This document shows positions 7,938 through 16,967 of a stretch of DNA of 64,000 bases, piece after piece. A program made the position numbers and the translations under genes. Each line of letters opens with the position of its first letter. The stretch's first letter is position 1. The stretch is from an uncultured Clostridia bacterium. GTDB lineage: Bacteria > Bacillota > Clostridia > Oscillospirales > Ruminococcaceae. Under the pieces are notes generated by a model. That model worked only from the letters and a program-made list of their open reading frames with translations, did not search any database and was not told where the DNA came from. The stretch spans positions 1 to 64,000 of the forward strand of contig CANQOC010000004.1 of the NCBI GenBank assembly GCA_947625375.1, in the 5' to 3' direction.

Positions 7938-9335
7938 ATGACTAACGCCGTTATTTTAGCCGGAGGACAGGGGAAGCGCCTTATGTCCGACAAGCCGAAG
8001 ACCCTTACCGAAATTCTGGGGAAGCCGATTATCGACTGGATTCTCTCGGCGTTCGACGACGCGGGGATAAAGAACATCTGCGTGGTGACGGGGTATGCCC
8101 ACGAGGCACTCGAGGAGCACCTCGGCGGGAGGTGCGAGACGGTGTTTCAGTCGGAGCGGCTCGGCACCGGTCACGCGGTCATGACCGCGGCTGACTTCCT
8201 TGGGCGATATCCCGACGGCGACACCATTATCTTCAACGGCGACGCCCCCTTTGTCGACGCCGGCACGCTCAGGGAGTCGCTTGAATATCACAAAAAATCC
8301 TCCGCGGCGGTCACGGTTATCACCGCGAAGATCGACAACCCGAAGGGTTACGGCAGAATCGTCAGGGACGAAAAGACCGGCGCGCTCGCGGCAATCCGCG
8401 AGCAAAAGGACTGCACCGAGGACGAGGCGAAAATCCGCGAGATAAACTCGGGGTGCTTCTGGTTTAAGACCGAGGCGCTTCTGGACACCCTTCCGAGGCT
8501 CACGCGGAACAACGCGCAGGGCGAATATTACATCACCGACGCGGTCGAAATCCTCATAAACAGCGGGAAAAACGCCGAGGCGTTCGTCGCCGGCGACAGC
8601 GACATCGTGCTTTCGGCAAACGACCGAAGGGGTATGCTCGAGCTCAACGAGGTCGCGCGGATGAGGGTTATCGACCGGCTCCTCGACAGCGGCGTCGAGA
8701 TGGTCTGTCTCGACGGAATCATCATCTCGCCGGATGCAAAAATCGCCCCCGGCGCGAAAATCCTCCCGGGGACACAGATTTACGGCTCATGCACTGTCGG
8801 CGAAGGCTCGGTCATCGGCCCGAACACACAGATTCGGGACACCTCGGTCGGCAAGCGCTCGGTGCTGAACCGCGTCTTTGCGAATAACGCCGTAATCGGC
8901 TCGGATTGCAGCATCGGGCCGTTTGTACAGCTCCGCCCCGGCACCGAGGTCAGGGACTTTGCACACGTCGGCGACTTTGTCGAGATAAAGAACTCGGTCA
9001 TCGGCGAGGGGACGTCGGTCTCGCACTTCAACTATGTCGGCGACTCGGACGTCGGGAAAAACGTCAACTTCGGCTGTGGCTCGCTGACCGCGAACTACGA
9101 CGGCAACGTCAAGTCAAGGTGTGAAATCGGCGACGATTCGTTCATCGGCTGCAACACAAACCTTGTCGCGCCGGTAAAGCTCGGGCGCGCCTCGTACACC
9201 GCCGCCGGCTCTACCATCACACGGGACATTCCGGACGAGGCTCTCGGCATCGCTCGGAGCCGTCAGGAAAACAAGGAGAATTTCGCGGAAAAGAAGCTCG
9301 GAAGACACCTTGAAAAAGGGAAGAAGTTTAAGTGA
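7938..9335 (+). CDS. glmU: Bifunctional GlmU: GlcN-1-P acetyltransferase / GlcNAc-1-P uridyltransferase
   Basis: This 465-aa cytoplasmic enzyme makes UDP-GlcNAc for peptidoglycan. The N-terminal nucleotidyltransferase domain opens with AVILAGGQGKRLMSDKPK; the usual Thr of GxGT is Lys here. The C-terminal half is a left-handed beta-helix of hexapeptide repeats with the acetyltransferase segment SHFNYVGDSDVG holding the expected catalytic His. Length matches the family (about 456). An ATGATG gives two possible starts; the second (7938) is better spaced (7 nt) from GAGG. It is first in an operon with pth and mfd, a common Firmicute arrangement. Confidence 0.96.
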   Translation: MTNAVILAGGQGKRLMSDKPKTLTEILGKPIIDWILSAFDDAGIKNICVVTGYAHEALEEHLGGRCETVFQSERLGTGHAVMTAADFLGRYPDGDTIIFNGDAPFVDAGTLRESLEYHKKSSAAVTVITAKIDNPKGYGRIVRDEKTGALAAIREQKDCTEDEAKIREINSGCFWFKTEALLDTLPRLTRNNAQGEYYITDAVEILINSGKNAEAFVAGDSDIVLSANDRRGMLELNEVARMRVIDRLLDSGVEMVCLDGIIISPDAKIAPGAKILPGTQIYGSCTVGEGSVIGPNTQIRDTSVGKRSVLNRVFANNAVIGSDCSIGPFVQLRPGTEVRDFAHVGDFVEIKNSVIGEGTSVSHFNYVGDSDVGKNVNFGCGSLTANYDGNVKSRCEIGDDSFIGCNTNLVAPVKLGRASYTAAGSTITRDIPDEALGIARSRQENKENFAEKKLGRHLEKGKKFK

Positions 9336-9370
9336 CGGCGGACGTAAATCGGTCAAATAAATATCCCGCA

Positions 9371-9398
9371 TTACCCCCTGCCCTCGGGTGTGGGGGCA
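9371..9398. other. GC-rich hairpin in the glmU-pth gap
   Basis: CCCCC..CCC pairs with GGG..GGGGG in the 87-nt gap before pth. There is no T run, so it is more likely a processing or stability hairpin than a terminator. Confidence 0.45.
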
Positions 9399-9422
9399 AA
9401 AGCGTGTGTAAAGGAGATAAAA

Positions 9423-10034
9423 ATGGGAATATTTTCTAAATATAAGAGGGAAAAGGAGACGGGTCCTATCGAGTGGCTCGTCGTCGGACTCGGGAACCCG
9501 GGGGAAAAATACCTCCGGACGCGGCACAACTGCGGCTGGCTGACCGTCGACAATCTCGCCGCAAAGCTCGGGGTGTCCGTCACGCGGGCGAAGTTCAAGT
9601 CGATGACCGCACAGGCGGACATCGGCGGGAAAAAGTGCCTTTTGATGAAGCCGACGACGATGATGAACGCGTCGGGCGAGGCGGTCGTCGAGGCGATGAA
9701 TTTCTATAAGATTCCGCTCGGGCGGATTGTCGTCATCTCGGACGACGTCAGCCTTGACGTCGGGAGAATCCGGATTCGCAAGAGCGGCTCGGACGGCGGA
9801 CAGAAGGGTCTGCGCTCAATCATCACCCTGACCGGCTCAGACGAGTTTATCCGCCTGAGAATCGGCGTCGGCGCAAAGCCTCACCCCGACTATGACATGG
9901 CGGCTTGGGTCCTCTCGGAGTTCAGCGACAGCGAAAAGCCGGAGATGTTCGACGCGTTTTGCAGGGCGTCGGAGGCAATCGCGCTTATCGTCGCGGGGAA
10001 GGTCGACGAAGCGATGAACAAATACAACAGATAA
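9423..10034 (+). CDS. pth: Peptidyl-tRNA hydrolase
   Basis: This 203-aa enzyme releases peptides from stalled peptidyl-tRNA. The N-terminal motif WLVVGLGNPGEKYLRTRHN contains the catalytic Asn and His of the family (N10 and H20 in E. coli numbering). The substrate loop MKPTTMMNASG and the SDDVSLDVGRIRIRK segment with the catalytic Asp follow. An extra ~12 residues precede the usual start (GIFSKYKREKE). The start at 9423 follows AAGGAGATAAAA; an upstream in-frame start has no such site. It is second in the glmU operon, 11 nt ahead of mfd. Confidence 0.96.
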   Translation: MGIFSKYKREKETGPIEWLVVGLGNPGEKYLRTRHNCGWLTVDNLAAKLGVSVTRAKFKSMTAQADIGGKKCLLMKPTTMMNASGEAVVEAMNFYKIPLGRIVVISDDVSLDVGRIRIRKSGSDGGQKGLRSIITLTGSDEFIRLRIGVGAKPHPDYDMAAWVLSEFSDSEKPEMFDAFCRASEAIALIVAGKVDEAMNKYNR

Positions 10035-10045
10035 GCGGGTTTAAT

Positions 10046-13000
10046 ATGTTTAGAATTTTTTCTGAAGCGGCAAGGCGGTCGGGGTTCATTCCCGAGCTTT
10101 CGGAGGCTCTCGAAAAATCCCGCACTCCGGCGTCGGTGACGGGTCTTTCGGCGGTACATAAGGCGCACCTTGTTTCGGTCATCGCCGAAAAATATCCGGT
10201 GCTGATGATTTGTCCGGACGAGGCCTCGGCGACAAAGACCGCCGCCGACATCAACTGCATATCCGGGGGCGAAATCGCGTCGCTCTACCCTGTAAAGGAC
10301 TTTTCCTTTGCAAACATAGAGACGGCATCGCCGGAATATGAGCACAGAAGAATAGCAGCGCTCCACCGCGTTTTACAGGATAAATCGCGGGTTTTGGTGT
10401 GCTCGGTCGAGGCGGCGATGCAGTCGGCAATGCCGTCTGACAAGCTTATTGACTTTACACTTGAGTTCACCGTCGGGGAGACTGTTGACCTCGCCGAGAC
10501 GGCCGAGCTTCTGAGCGAGATGGGGTATGTCCGCTCGCCGCAGACCGAGGGCAGAGGGCAGTTTTCGGTCAGGTGCGCGATTTTGGACGTCTACCCGGTG
10601 TCGGCGGAGCTCCCCTACCGAATCGAGCTTTGGGGCGACGAAATCGACACGATATCATTCTTTGACACCGAGTCGCAGAGGCGAATCGACACCGTTAAAA
10701 ACATGTTCGTGACGCCGGCGAGAGAGCTTTTGATTCATCCCGACGAGCTTATCGCGAGGATTGAGGAGATGATTTCGTCGGTCAGCGGGAAGCACGGCGA
10801 CGCTATCAAAAAGAACCTCTATTCCGACCTCGACGCGCTTAAGAGCGGAGTCGGTCTGTCGAGCTATGACAAGTATTACCGGCAGATTTGCGGGACTCCG
10901 GCGACGGTCTTCGACTATTTCGGCGGCGGGGTATGCGTATTTTCGGAGCTTGCTTCCTGCGCCGAGCGGGCAAAGGCCTATTCGGCACAGCTTCAGGAGG
11001 ACATCAAGATTCTCTATGAGGACGGAATCCTCTACCGCGAGACAAACGGGTTTTATATGGAGTTCGACGGCGTCCTTTCCGAAGCGGAGAAGCTTAAGGC
11101 CGTCTATCTCGACATGTTCCTGCGCGGGTCGGACGTCAGGCTTAAGAGCCTTATCGCCGCCGAGGCGTTTCAGTCGTCGGGGTGGAGCGGCGAGAGCGCT
11201 CCCCTCTTTGAAGAGCTTCACTCGTTTGCGGACCGCGGGTATTGCACCGTCGTCCTCGCGGGGAGCGAAAAGGCCGGGGACATTCTATGTGAAGACATAC
11301 GCGCCGAGGGACTTTTGTGTCAGCGGCTCGGCGAAAAGTCGGAATATGCCGCCGGAATGATATATGTCGGCGACGGAAGCCTTACGGCGGGGTTTGAGTA
11401 CCCGTCGGCGAAATTCGCGCTCATTACGAGAATGAAGGCTGCGGCGGGAAAGAGGCGGTCGTCGAAAAAGCCGCAGAATTCAAAGAGGATTTCTTCGGTC
11501 AGCGACATCTCGCCCGGCGACCTCGTTGTGCACACTCTTCACGGCATCGGGCGGTTCGGCGGGATATCGAACATCGAGACGAACGGCGTGACGAAGGACT
11601 ATATCACGATTAAATACGCGGGTTCGGACGTGCTTTATGTCCCGGTGACGCAGCTGGACACCGTGTCGAAATATATCGCCCCGGGCGACGAGGACGCGGT
11701 TAAGCTTTCAAAGCTCGGGACGCAGGAATGGACCCGGACGAGGGCGCGGATAAAAAAAGCCTGCCGCGATATGGCAGACGAGCTTATCGCGCTGTACGCG
11801 AAGAGGCAGCTTGCGAAGGGATATCAGTTCTCGCCCGACAACGACTGGCAGGCGGAATTCGAGGAGCGGTTTGAATATGAAGAGACCGCAGACCAGCTCC
11901 GCTCTGTCGACGAAATCAAAGGGGACATGATGCGGCCGGTGCCGATGGACCGTCTTTTGTGCGGAGACGTCGGCTTCGGAAAGACCGAGGTCGCGCTCAG
12001 GGCGGCGATGAAGTGTATTCTCGACTCGAAGCAATGCGCAATAATGGTCCCGACGACGGTTCTCGCTTGGCAGCACTATCAGACCGCGGTCAGGAGGTTT
12101 TCGCACTTTCCGATTAACGTCGAGCTTTTGTCGAGGTTCCGCAATCAGAAGCAGCAGAAGGAGATTGTCAGAAAGCTTGAAACCGGCGAAATCGACCTTG
12201 TAATCGGTACGCACAGGCTGGTGCAGAGCGACGTTAAATTCAAGGACCTCGGTCTTCTCATAATAGATGAGGAACAGCGCTTCGGGGTCGCGCACAAGGA
12301 AAAGCTTAAGGAGCAGTATCCTTCGGTCGACATTCTGACCCTGTCGGCGACGCCGATTCCGAGGACGCTTAATATGGCGATGTCGGGGATAAGGGATATG
12401 TCGGTGATTGAGGAGCCGCCGCAGGACAGGTATCCGGTGCAGACATATGTCCTCGAACATCAGCAAGGGGTCATTATTCAGGCGATACAGAAGGAGCTCA
12501 GGCGCGGGGGGCAGGTTTATTATATCCACAACCGGATTGAGACTCTCGAAAACTGTGCCTATCGGCTTCAGCAGCAGCTTCCCGACGCAAGAATCGGGAT
12601 TGCTCACGGACAGATGGACGAGGAGCGTCTTTCGGACATCTGGCGTCAGCTTTTGGACTATGAAATCGACATACTCGTCTGTACGACGATAATCGAGACT
12701 GGGGTCGACGTCCCGAACGTGAACACGCTTATAATCGAGGATTCGGACCGCTTCGGACTGTCGCAGCTTTATCAGCTGAGGGGGCGCGTCGGGCGGTCGA
12801 GCCGGAGGGCGTATGCTTATTTTACGTTCCGGCGCGGAAGAGTCCTGAGCGAAATCGCGGCGAAGCGTCTCGAGGCGATAAGAGAGCTTACGCAGTTCGG
12901 GTCGGGGTTCAAGATTGCGATGCGCGACCTCGAAATAAGGGGCGTCGGGTCGATTCTGTCCGCAAAGCAGCACGGGCATATGGAAGCGGTCGGGTATGAC

Positions 13001-13504
13001 ATGTATCTGAGGCTTCTTACAGAGGCGATTGCGGAGCAAAAGGGCGAAGCGCCGCCGAAGGCGCCGGAGGACTGCCTTGTCGACGTGTCGATAAACGCGT
13101 TTATCCCCGAGGACTATATCGAGGACCTTCCGCTGAGGATTGACGCATACCGCAGAATTGCGCAGATTGTGACGGTCGAGGACTCGGAGGACGTCATTGA
13201 CGAGCTTATAGACCGGTTCGGCGAGCCTCCGAAGTCGGTGACGGGGCTGATTGACGTCGCGCTTTTAAGGAACATGGCCTCTAACAACGGCATCAAGGAG
13301 ATATCACAGAAGGGCGACTTTATATTCTTCTATATCCGCGAGGCGAACGTCCCCGGGATTATGGCGGTCACAAAGGAATTTAAGGGCAGAGTCAGGGTTG
13401 ACGGCACCGAAAACGGCTTCGTCAGCGTTAAGCTCGCCAAGGGCGAGGAGCCGATAAGGCTGATGAAAGAGGTGCTGATGATACTGGACGGAAAGAGGGA
13501 GTGA
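10046..13504 (+). CDS. mfd: Transcription-repair coupling factor Mfd
   Basis: This 1152-aa DNA translocase removes RNA polymerase stalled at lesions and recruits UvrA. Domains in order are: a UvrB-like N-terminal region, an RNA polymerase interaction domain around residues 480-560 (SPGDLVVHTLHGIGRFGG), a superfamily 2 helicase with Walker A GDVGFGKTEVALRAA at about 640, DEEQRFG at about 741 and SATPIPRTL, a second RecA-like domain with VPNVNTLIIEDSDRFGLSQL, and a TRCF C-terminal domain. Length is typical (about 1150-1180). The frame is open upstream into pth; I take the ATG at 10046, 11 nt past the pth stop, because it begins the conserved N-terminus, although its ribosome binding site is weak. 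Confidence 0.97.
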   Translation: MFRIFSEAARRSGFIPELSEALEKSRTPASVTGLSAVHKAHLVSVIAEKYPVLMICPDEASATKTAADINCISGGEIASLYPVKDFSFANIETASPEYEHRRIAALHRVLQDKSRVLVCSVEAAMQSAMPSDKLIDFTLEFTVGETVDLAETAELLSEMGYVRSPQTEGRGQFSVRCAILDVYPVSAELPYRIELWGDEIDTISFFDTESQRRIDTVKNMFVTPARELLIHPDELIARIEEMISSVSGKHGDAIKKNLYSDLDALKSGVGLSSYDKYYRQICGTPATVFDYFGGGVCVFSELASCAERAKAYSAQLQEDIKILYEDGILYRETNGFYMEFDGVLSEAEKLKAVYLDMFLRGSDVRLKSLIAAEAFQSSGWSGESAPLFEELHSFADRGYCTVVLAGSEKAGDILCEDIRAEGLLCQRLGEKSEYAAGMIYVGDGSLTAGFEYPSAKFALITRMKAAAGKRRSSKKPQNSKRISSVSDISPGDLVVHTLHGIGRFGGISNIETNGVTKDYITIKYAGSDVLYVPVTQLDTVSKYIAPGDEDAVKLSKLGTQEWTRTRARIKKACRDMADELIALYAKRQLAKGYQFSPDNDWQAEFEERFEYEETADQLRSVDEIKGDMMRPVPMDRLLCGDVGFGKTEVALRAAMKCILDSKQCAIMVPTTVLAWQHYQTAVRRFSHFPINVELLSRFRNQKQQKEIVRKLETGEIDLVIGTHRLVQSDVKFKDLGLLIIDEEQRFGVAHKEKLKEQYPSVDILTLSATPIPRTLNMAMSGIRDMSVIEEPPQDRYPVQTYVLEHQQGVIIQAIQKELRRGGQVYYIHNRIETLENCAYRLQQQLPDARIGIAHGQMDEERLSDIWRQLLDYEIDILVCTTIIETGVDVPNVNTLIIEDSDRFGLSQLYQLRGRVGRSSRRAYAYFTFRRGRVLSEIAAKRLEAIRELTQFGSGFKIAMRDLEIRGVGSILSAKQHGHMEAVGYDMYLRLLTEAIAEQKGEAPPKAPEDCLVDVSINAFIPEDYIEDLPLRIDAYRRIAQIVTVEDSEDVIDELIDRFGEPPKSVTGLIDVALLRNMASNNGIKEISQKGDFIFFYIREANVPGIMAVTKEFKGRVRVDGTENGFVSVKLAKGEEPIRLMKEVLMILDGKRE

Positions 13505-13680
13505 AAGATGCGGCTAAGCGTCGCATCAAGAAGACAGAATTGAGAGGTCAGAAGTCGGAATTACAGGGTGTCAGCTTCGGAGGCGATTTTAAACTGTGAA
13601 AAATTGGGATAAATGGCGAAGATGTGCGGGGTAAACATCTGTAAATAAAACGGGGGGATTTTCCGCCGTAAAAACATAAA
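13505..13680. repeat. Minor repeat tract between mfd and spoIVA
   Basis: Bases about 13530-13585 hold a short purine-rich octamer tract (AGAGGTCAGAAGTCGG-like) and a GTGTCxxCTTCGGAGGC hairpin, matching the modules at 41508 and 57894. No gene is present. Confidence 0.6.
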
Positions 13681-13724
13681 GTTTTCGGTCGGGACTTTTT
13701 AAGGTCTGACCGAAAACTTTTTTA
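13681..13724. terminator. Bidirectional terminator for mfd and spoIVA
   Basis: GTTTTCGGTC pairs with GACCGAAAAC over a 17-nt loop and is followed by CTTTTTT on the plus strand. It lies between the convergent ends of mfd and spoIVA. Confidence 0.85.
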
Positions 13725-13734
13725 TATATTTGTT

Positions 13735-15210
13735 TTATATCAGCAAGCAAATCAGTCCCGAGCAGCCTTCGTTGATGATGCGCTCGACGGCTTCGCGGAG
13801 CTTTTCGCGGGCGTCCTCGGGGAGACGGGACAGCTTTTGCTGCAGGCCCTCGCTGACGAGCTCGGAGAGGCTCTTGCCGAAGATGTTCGTGTCCCAGATT
13901 TTTTCGGGGTCGCGGTCGAAGTCGTTCATCAGGTAGCTGATAAGCTCCTCGCTCTGTCTCTCCGAGCCGACTATCGGCTCGACCTCCGCCGAAATGTCCG
14001 CGCGGATAAGGTGGATTGACGGGGCATTCGCCTTCAGCCTTACGCCGTACTTTCCGCCCTGTCGGATAATCTCGGGCTCGTCGAGCGAAAGCTCGCCCTC
14101 GTCCGGCATGACGATTCCGTAGCCGATTTTTTCGACCTGCTCGAGTGCGTCGGAAAACTTTCCGAAGCGCTTTTTGAACCGCACAAGCTCGAGTATCGTC
14201 GGCATAAGCTCGTCGTCGCCCGAGATATCGAGTCCCGACTCCTCGCTTAAGACGCGGAAGAACAGGCTTCCGTCGAGCTCGACCTTAATCTTGCAGGCGC
14301 CGGTTCCGAGGTCGATTTCGGCGATTTCCGAGCTCAAAACGTCCTCGCACTCGGTGATGTCATCGCAGAGCGATTTTATGTCGCGGAGGTACTTCACCCT
14401 GTCGGCGGCCTTTCTTATCCCGCCGAAAATCTCTTCCTTGAGCCAGTGCCCCTTTGAGAGAGTGTTGACCCAGCGCGGCATGCTCACGCCGATTTCCTTG
14501 ACCGGGAACGCGTAGAGGAGCGAGGTTATTATCCTCTGAATGTCGTCGGCGCTCATCGTCAGGCAGTTTACCGGAATTACCGCGACGCCGTATTTTTCGC
14601 GGAGGCTCTCGCAAAGCGCCTCGGTGCGCTCTGAGGTTTCGTCGGCGGTGTTCATCAGGACGACAAACGGCTTTCCGAGGTCGCAAAGCTCGGATATGAC
14701 CCGCTGCTCGCACTCCTCGTATTCGTCGCGCTCGAGTCCCGAGACAGAGCCGTCGGTGGTGACGACGATTCCGACCGTCGAATGTTCGGTGATGACCTTC
14801 TGGGTGCCGATTTCCGCGGCCATGTTAAAGGGCACCTCGGTGTCGAACCAAGGCGTTCTCACCATTCGCGGGGCGTCGTTTTCGATATATCCGACCGCGG
14901 ACGGGATTATGTATCCGACGCAGTCTATCATTCTTATATTGACCGTCGCGGCGCGGTCGAGAGTCACGGCAACCGCCTCTTCGGGGATAAACTTCGGCTC
15001 GGTTGTCATGATGGTCTTTCCCGCCGAGGCCTGCGGCAGCTCGTCGACGGCGCGCTCGCGCATATATTGGTCGGGAATGTTCGGAATGACGAGCTCCTCC
15101 ATAAATCTTCGGATAAAGGTTGACTTCCCGCTTCGGACGGGTCCGACGACGCCGATATAGATGTCGCCGCCGGTGCGCTCGGATATGCTTTTATATATAC
15201 TCGTTGACAT
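13735..15210 (-). CDS. spoIVA: Stage IV sporulation protein A (spore coat ATPase)
   Basis: This 491-aa protein polymerises on the outer forespore membrane in an ATP-dependent way and is the base on which the coat is built. The Walker A-like GPVRSGKS lies at about 23-30, and the N-terminus (IYKSISERTGGDIYIGVVG) is nearly diagnostic of SpoIVA. The C-terminal ~60 residues form the polymerisation/anchor region and end in a hydrophobic SGLICLLI tail. Length equals the family norm (about 492). AAGGAGG precedes the ATG. It starts 11 nt after the stop of the sipL-like gene, so the two form one transcript expressed in the mother cell. Confidence 0.97.
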   Translation of the reverse strand: MSTSIYKSISERTGGDIYIGVVGPVRSGKSTFIRRFMEELVIPNIPDQYMRERAVDELPQASAGKTIMTTEPKFIPEEAVAVTLDRAATVNIRMIDCVGYIIPSAVGYIENDAPRMVRTPWFDTEVPFNMAAEIGTQKVITEHSTVGIVVTTDGSVSGLERDEYEECEQRVISELCDLGKPFVVLMNTADETSERTEALCESLREKYGVAVIPVNCLTMSADDIQRIITSLLYAFPVKEIGVSMPRWVNTLSKGHWLKEEIFGGIRKAADRVKYLRDIKSLCDDITECEDVLSSEIAEIDLGTGACKIKVELDGSLFFRVLSEESGLDISGDDELMPTILELVRFKKRFGKFSDALEQVEKIGYGIVMPDEGELSLDEPEIIRQGGKYGVRLKANAPSIHLIRADISAEVEPIVGSERQSEELISYLMNDFDRDPEKIWDTNIFGKSLSELVSEGLQQKLSRLPEDAREKLREAVERIINEGCSGLICLLI

Positions 15211-15221
15211 ATTCTTCCTCC

Positions 15222-16754
15222 TTATTCAATCGGTATCAAGAGCATACAGCCCGTCTCCACCGCTTCGCCGTCGATGTCATTTTCCTCGATGATTGCCGAA
15301 AGGCTTGCGCGGCACCGCTTTGCGATTTCCCACGGCTTTTCGCCCGTCTCGGCGTAATAGAGCTTAAGCGAGCAGTCGCGGTCGCGCTCGACCGGCCTTG
15401 ATTCGTCGAGCGCGATGTCCGAGATAAAGCTCATCGGCTTCGACTCGGAGAGATATCCCCTGAGCCTTAAGTCCACGGTCACCTCGATGGCGTTCGAGCT
15501 GGTGAGGTTATATGTCACCGAGCCGACGGTCACCCTTATGTCGGACGAGGGACAGCCGCAGACCGGACTTTCGAGCGGGTGCTCAAAGGCGGCGTCGGCG
15601 TCGAGGCAAATCGGCTTGCCGGATTCGTTTTTCGCGAAGACCGTCACGACGAGCCGTCCGCTCACCGAGCACTCCCCTGCCGCGTTCTTGGTGACGACCC
15701 CGAGCGACCCCGCCTCGGCACAGGCGAACATCACGTTCTTAATCTCCCCCTCGCTATAGGTCAGGGTCGTCCTTGTGCGGTGGGTCTCGTTAATCTGCGT
15801 CGGAACGCACTCGATTTCGCACTCGGTGCGCTCGGCCTCGGCGGCGTATTCGGTCGAAAAGACGTCGTCGGCAAGGCTTGCGCTCTCGAATTTAAGCGCA
15901 AGGCAGCTTATGTCGATTCCGAGCTCACATTCGAGCTTCGCGGGTTCGCTCTTCTGTGCCGGGCGGATATTGCAGCTCGCGACGCCGGCATCGACATATA
16001 CGTCAAAGCGTTCGTCGAGGCCCTCGACGTCGGATACCTGTGAAAACGGCAGGTCGAAGCTTATGCGCTCGATTTCGCCGCCTCCCTCGGGGATATAAAT
16101 CACGTTTACGGCCGCTTCGCCCTTCGTCAGAAGCTTTCCGGAGAGGATTTTCTTCTCGGCTGAGGTGACCGAGGCGTCGGCGCGAAGGACAACCCCGACC
16201 GGAGGCTTTGTCTCGATAATCTCGACCTCGTCGATTACGGTGACCCGCTTGGTGATGAAGATTTTCTTTGACGGATAGGTGACCGGCGACCTTCTGAGCT
16301 GGATTCCCCCGCCCTTTGCCTGTGAGACGGCTTGGCGCGGCTCGTCGCAGGATGCGCGAACGCGCACCGAGATGACCCCGCGGATATCGACGCGGCGCTT
16401 GTTCACAACGCGGCAGCTCTTTGCGCTGACCGTCGGGTCGATATATACGACCGGCTGTCTGACCGACGCGCCGAGGTCGGCGGAACGGTCGAAGGAAAGG
16501 GTCTGTTCGACCGCGGAAATTTCGCCGCTCTCCGACGCGTATACCACCCTAATCAGCGCGGTCAGTTCATATCCGAGCTTCGAGCCGGTAAGGCTCCTTT
16601 TCGCCACCGACGGATAGATTCGGCAGCTGAGCACCTTGAAAATTTCGGGACAGTAGTCCGGAAGGACATAGTCCAGTTCGAGCGACTGCTCGTTTACCGT
16701 GTCGAGAAGCGGCTTCTGAACGGTAAAATTCTCCCTTGTAAGCTTTAAATCCAT
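15222..16754 (-). CDS. sipL: SipL-like spore coat morphogenetic protein (DUF3794 + LysM)
   Basis: This 510-aa protein has repeated DUF3794-type beta-rich domains (KxLDTVNEQSLELDYVLPDYCPEI near the N-terminus, more units from about 165 and 330). A C-terminal LysM domain spans about 460-510 (LKLYYAETGEKPWEIAKR...LLIPIE). This is the architecture of SipL, which in Clostridioides difficile binds SpoIVA through its LysM domain. Placement directly upstream of spoIVA fits that partnership. The start is the ATG at 16754 after GGGAGGCAAT; four codons upstream is only a TTG that overlaps the ribosome binding site. A sigma E promoter would be expected, but I could not identify one with confidence. Confidence 0.88.
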   Translation of the reverse strand: MDLKLTRENFTVQKPLLDTVNEQSLELDYVLPDYCPEIFKVLSCRIYPSVAKRSLTGSKLGYELTALIRVVYASESGEISAVEQTLSFDRSADLGASVRQPVVYIDPTVSAKSCRVVNKRRVDIRGVISVRVRASCDEPRQAVSQAKGGGIQLRRSPVTYPSKKIFITKRVTVIDEVEIIETKPPVGVVLRADASVTSAEKKILSGKLLTKGEAAVNVIYIPEGGGEIERISFDLPFSQVSDVEGLDERFDVYVDAGVASCNIRPAQKSEPAKLECELGIDISCLALKFESASLADDVFSTEYAAEAERTECEIECVPTQINETHRTRTTLTYSEGEIKNVMFACAEAGSLGVVTKNAAGECSVSGRLVVTVFAKNESGKPICLDADAAFEHPLESPVCGCPSSDIRVTVGSVTYNLTSSNAIEVTVDLRLRGYLSESKPMSFISDIALDESRPVERDRDCSLKLYYAETGEKPWEIAKRCRASLSAIIEENDIDGEAVETGCMLLIPIE

Positions 16755-16882
16755 ATTGCCTCCCAAATGCTTCTAAATGTCGGAAGTCAGAGGTCGATAT
16801 TTTGTCCTCCGACTCATGACCGCTGTCTTCGATAAATACTATTCGGCTTGTATTATGAAAATACCAAGGGGAAAGAATTTTG

Positions 16883-16911
16883 TTGACATATTATAAAAAC
16901 GGTGGTAGAAT
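16883..16911 (+). promoter_or_regulatory. Sigma-A promoter for the repeat-domain lipoprotein
   Basis: A consensus TTGACA (16883-16888), a 17-nt spacer and TAGAAT (16906-16911) lie 56 nt ahead of the lipoprotein start. Confidence 0.85.
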
Positions 16912-16967
16912 CGGGATATGCCGCGGTAAAATCTAAAAGCGGCGAATGAATATTCAGGAGGTACAAA

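Noticed and set aside
11708..13039. 443-codon minus-strand frame inside mfd
   Set aside because: It is antisense to conserved helicase motifs, with Arg/Leu/Pro-rich sequence and no start signals.
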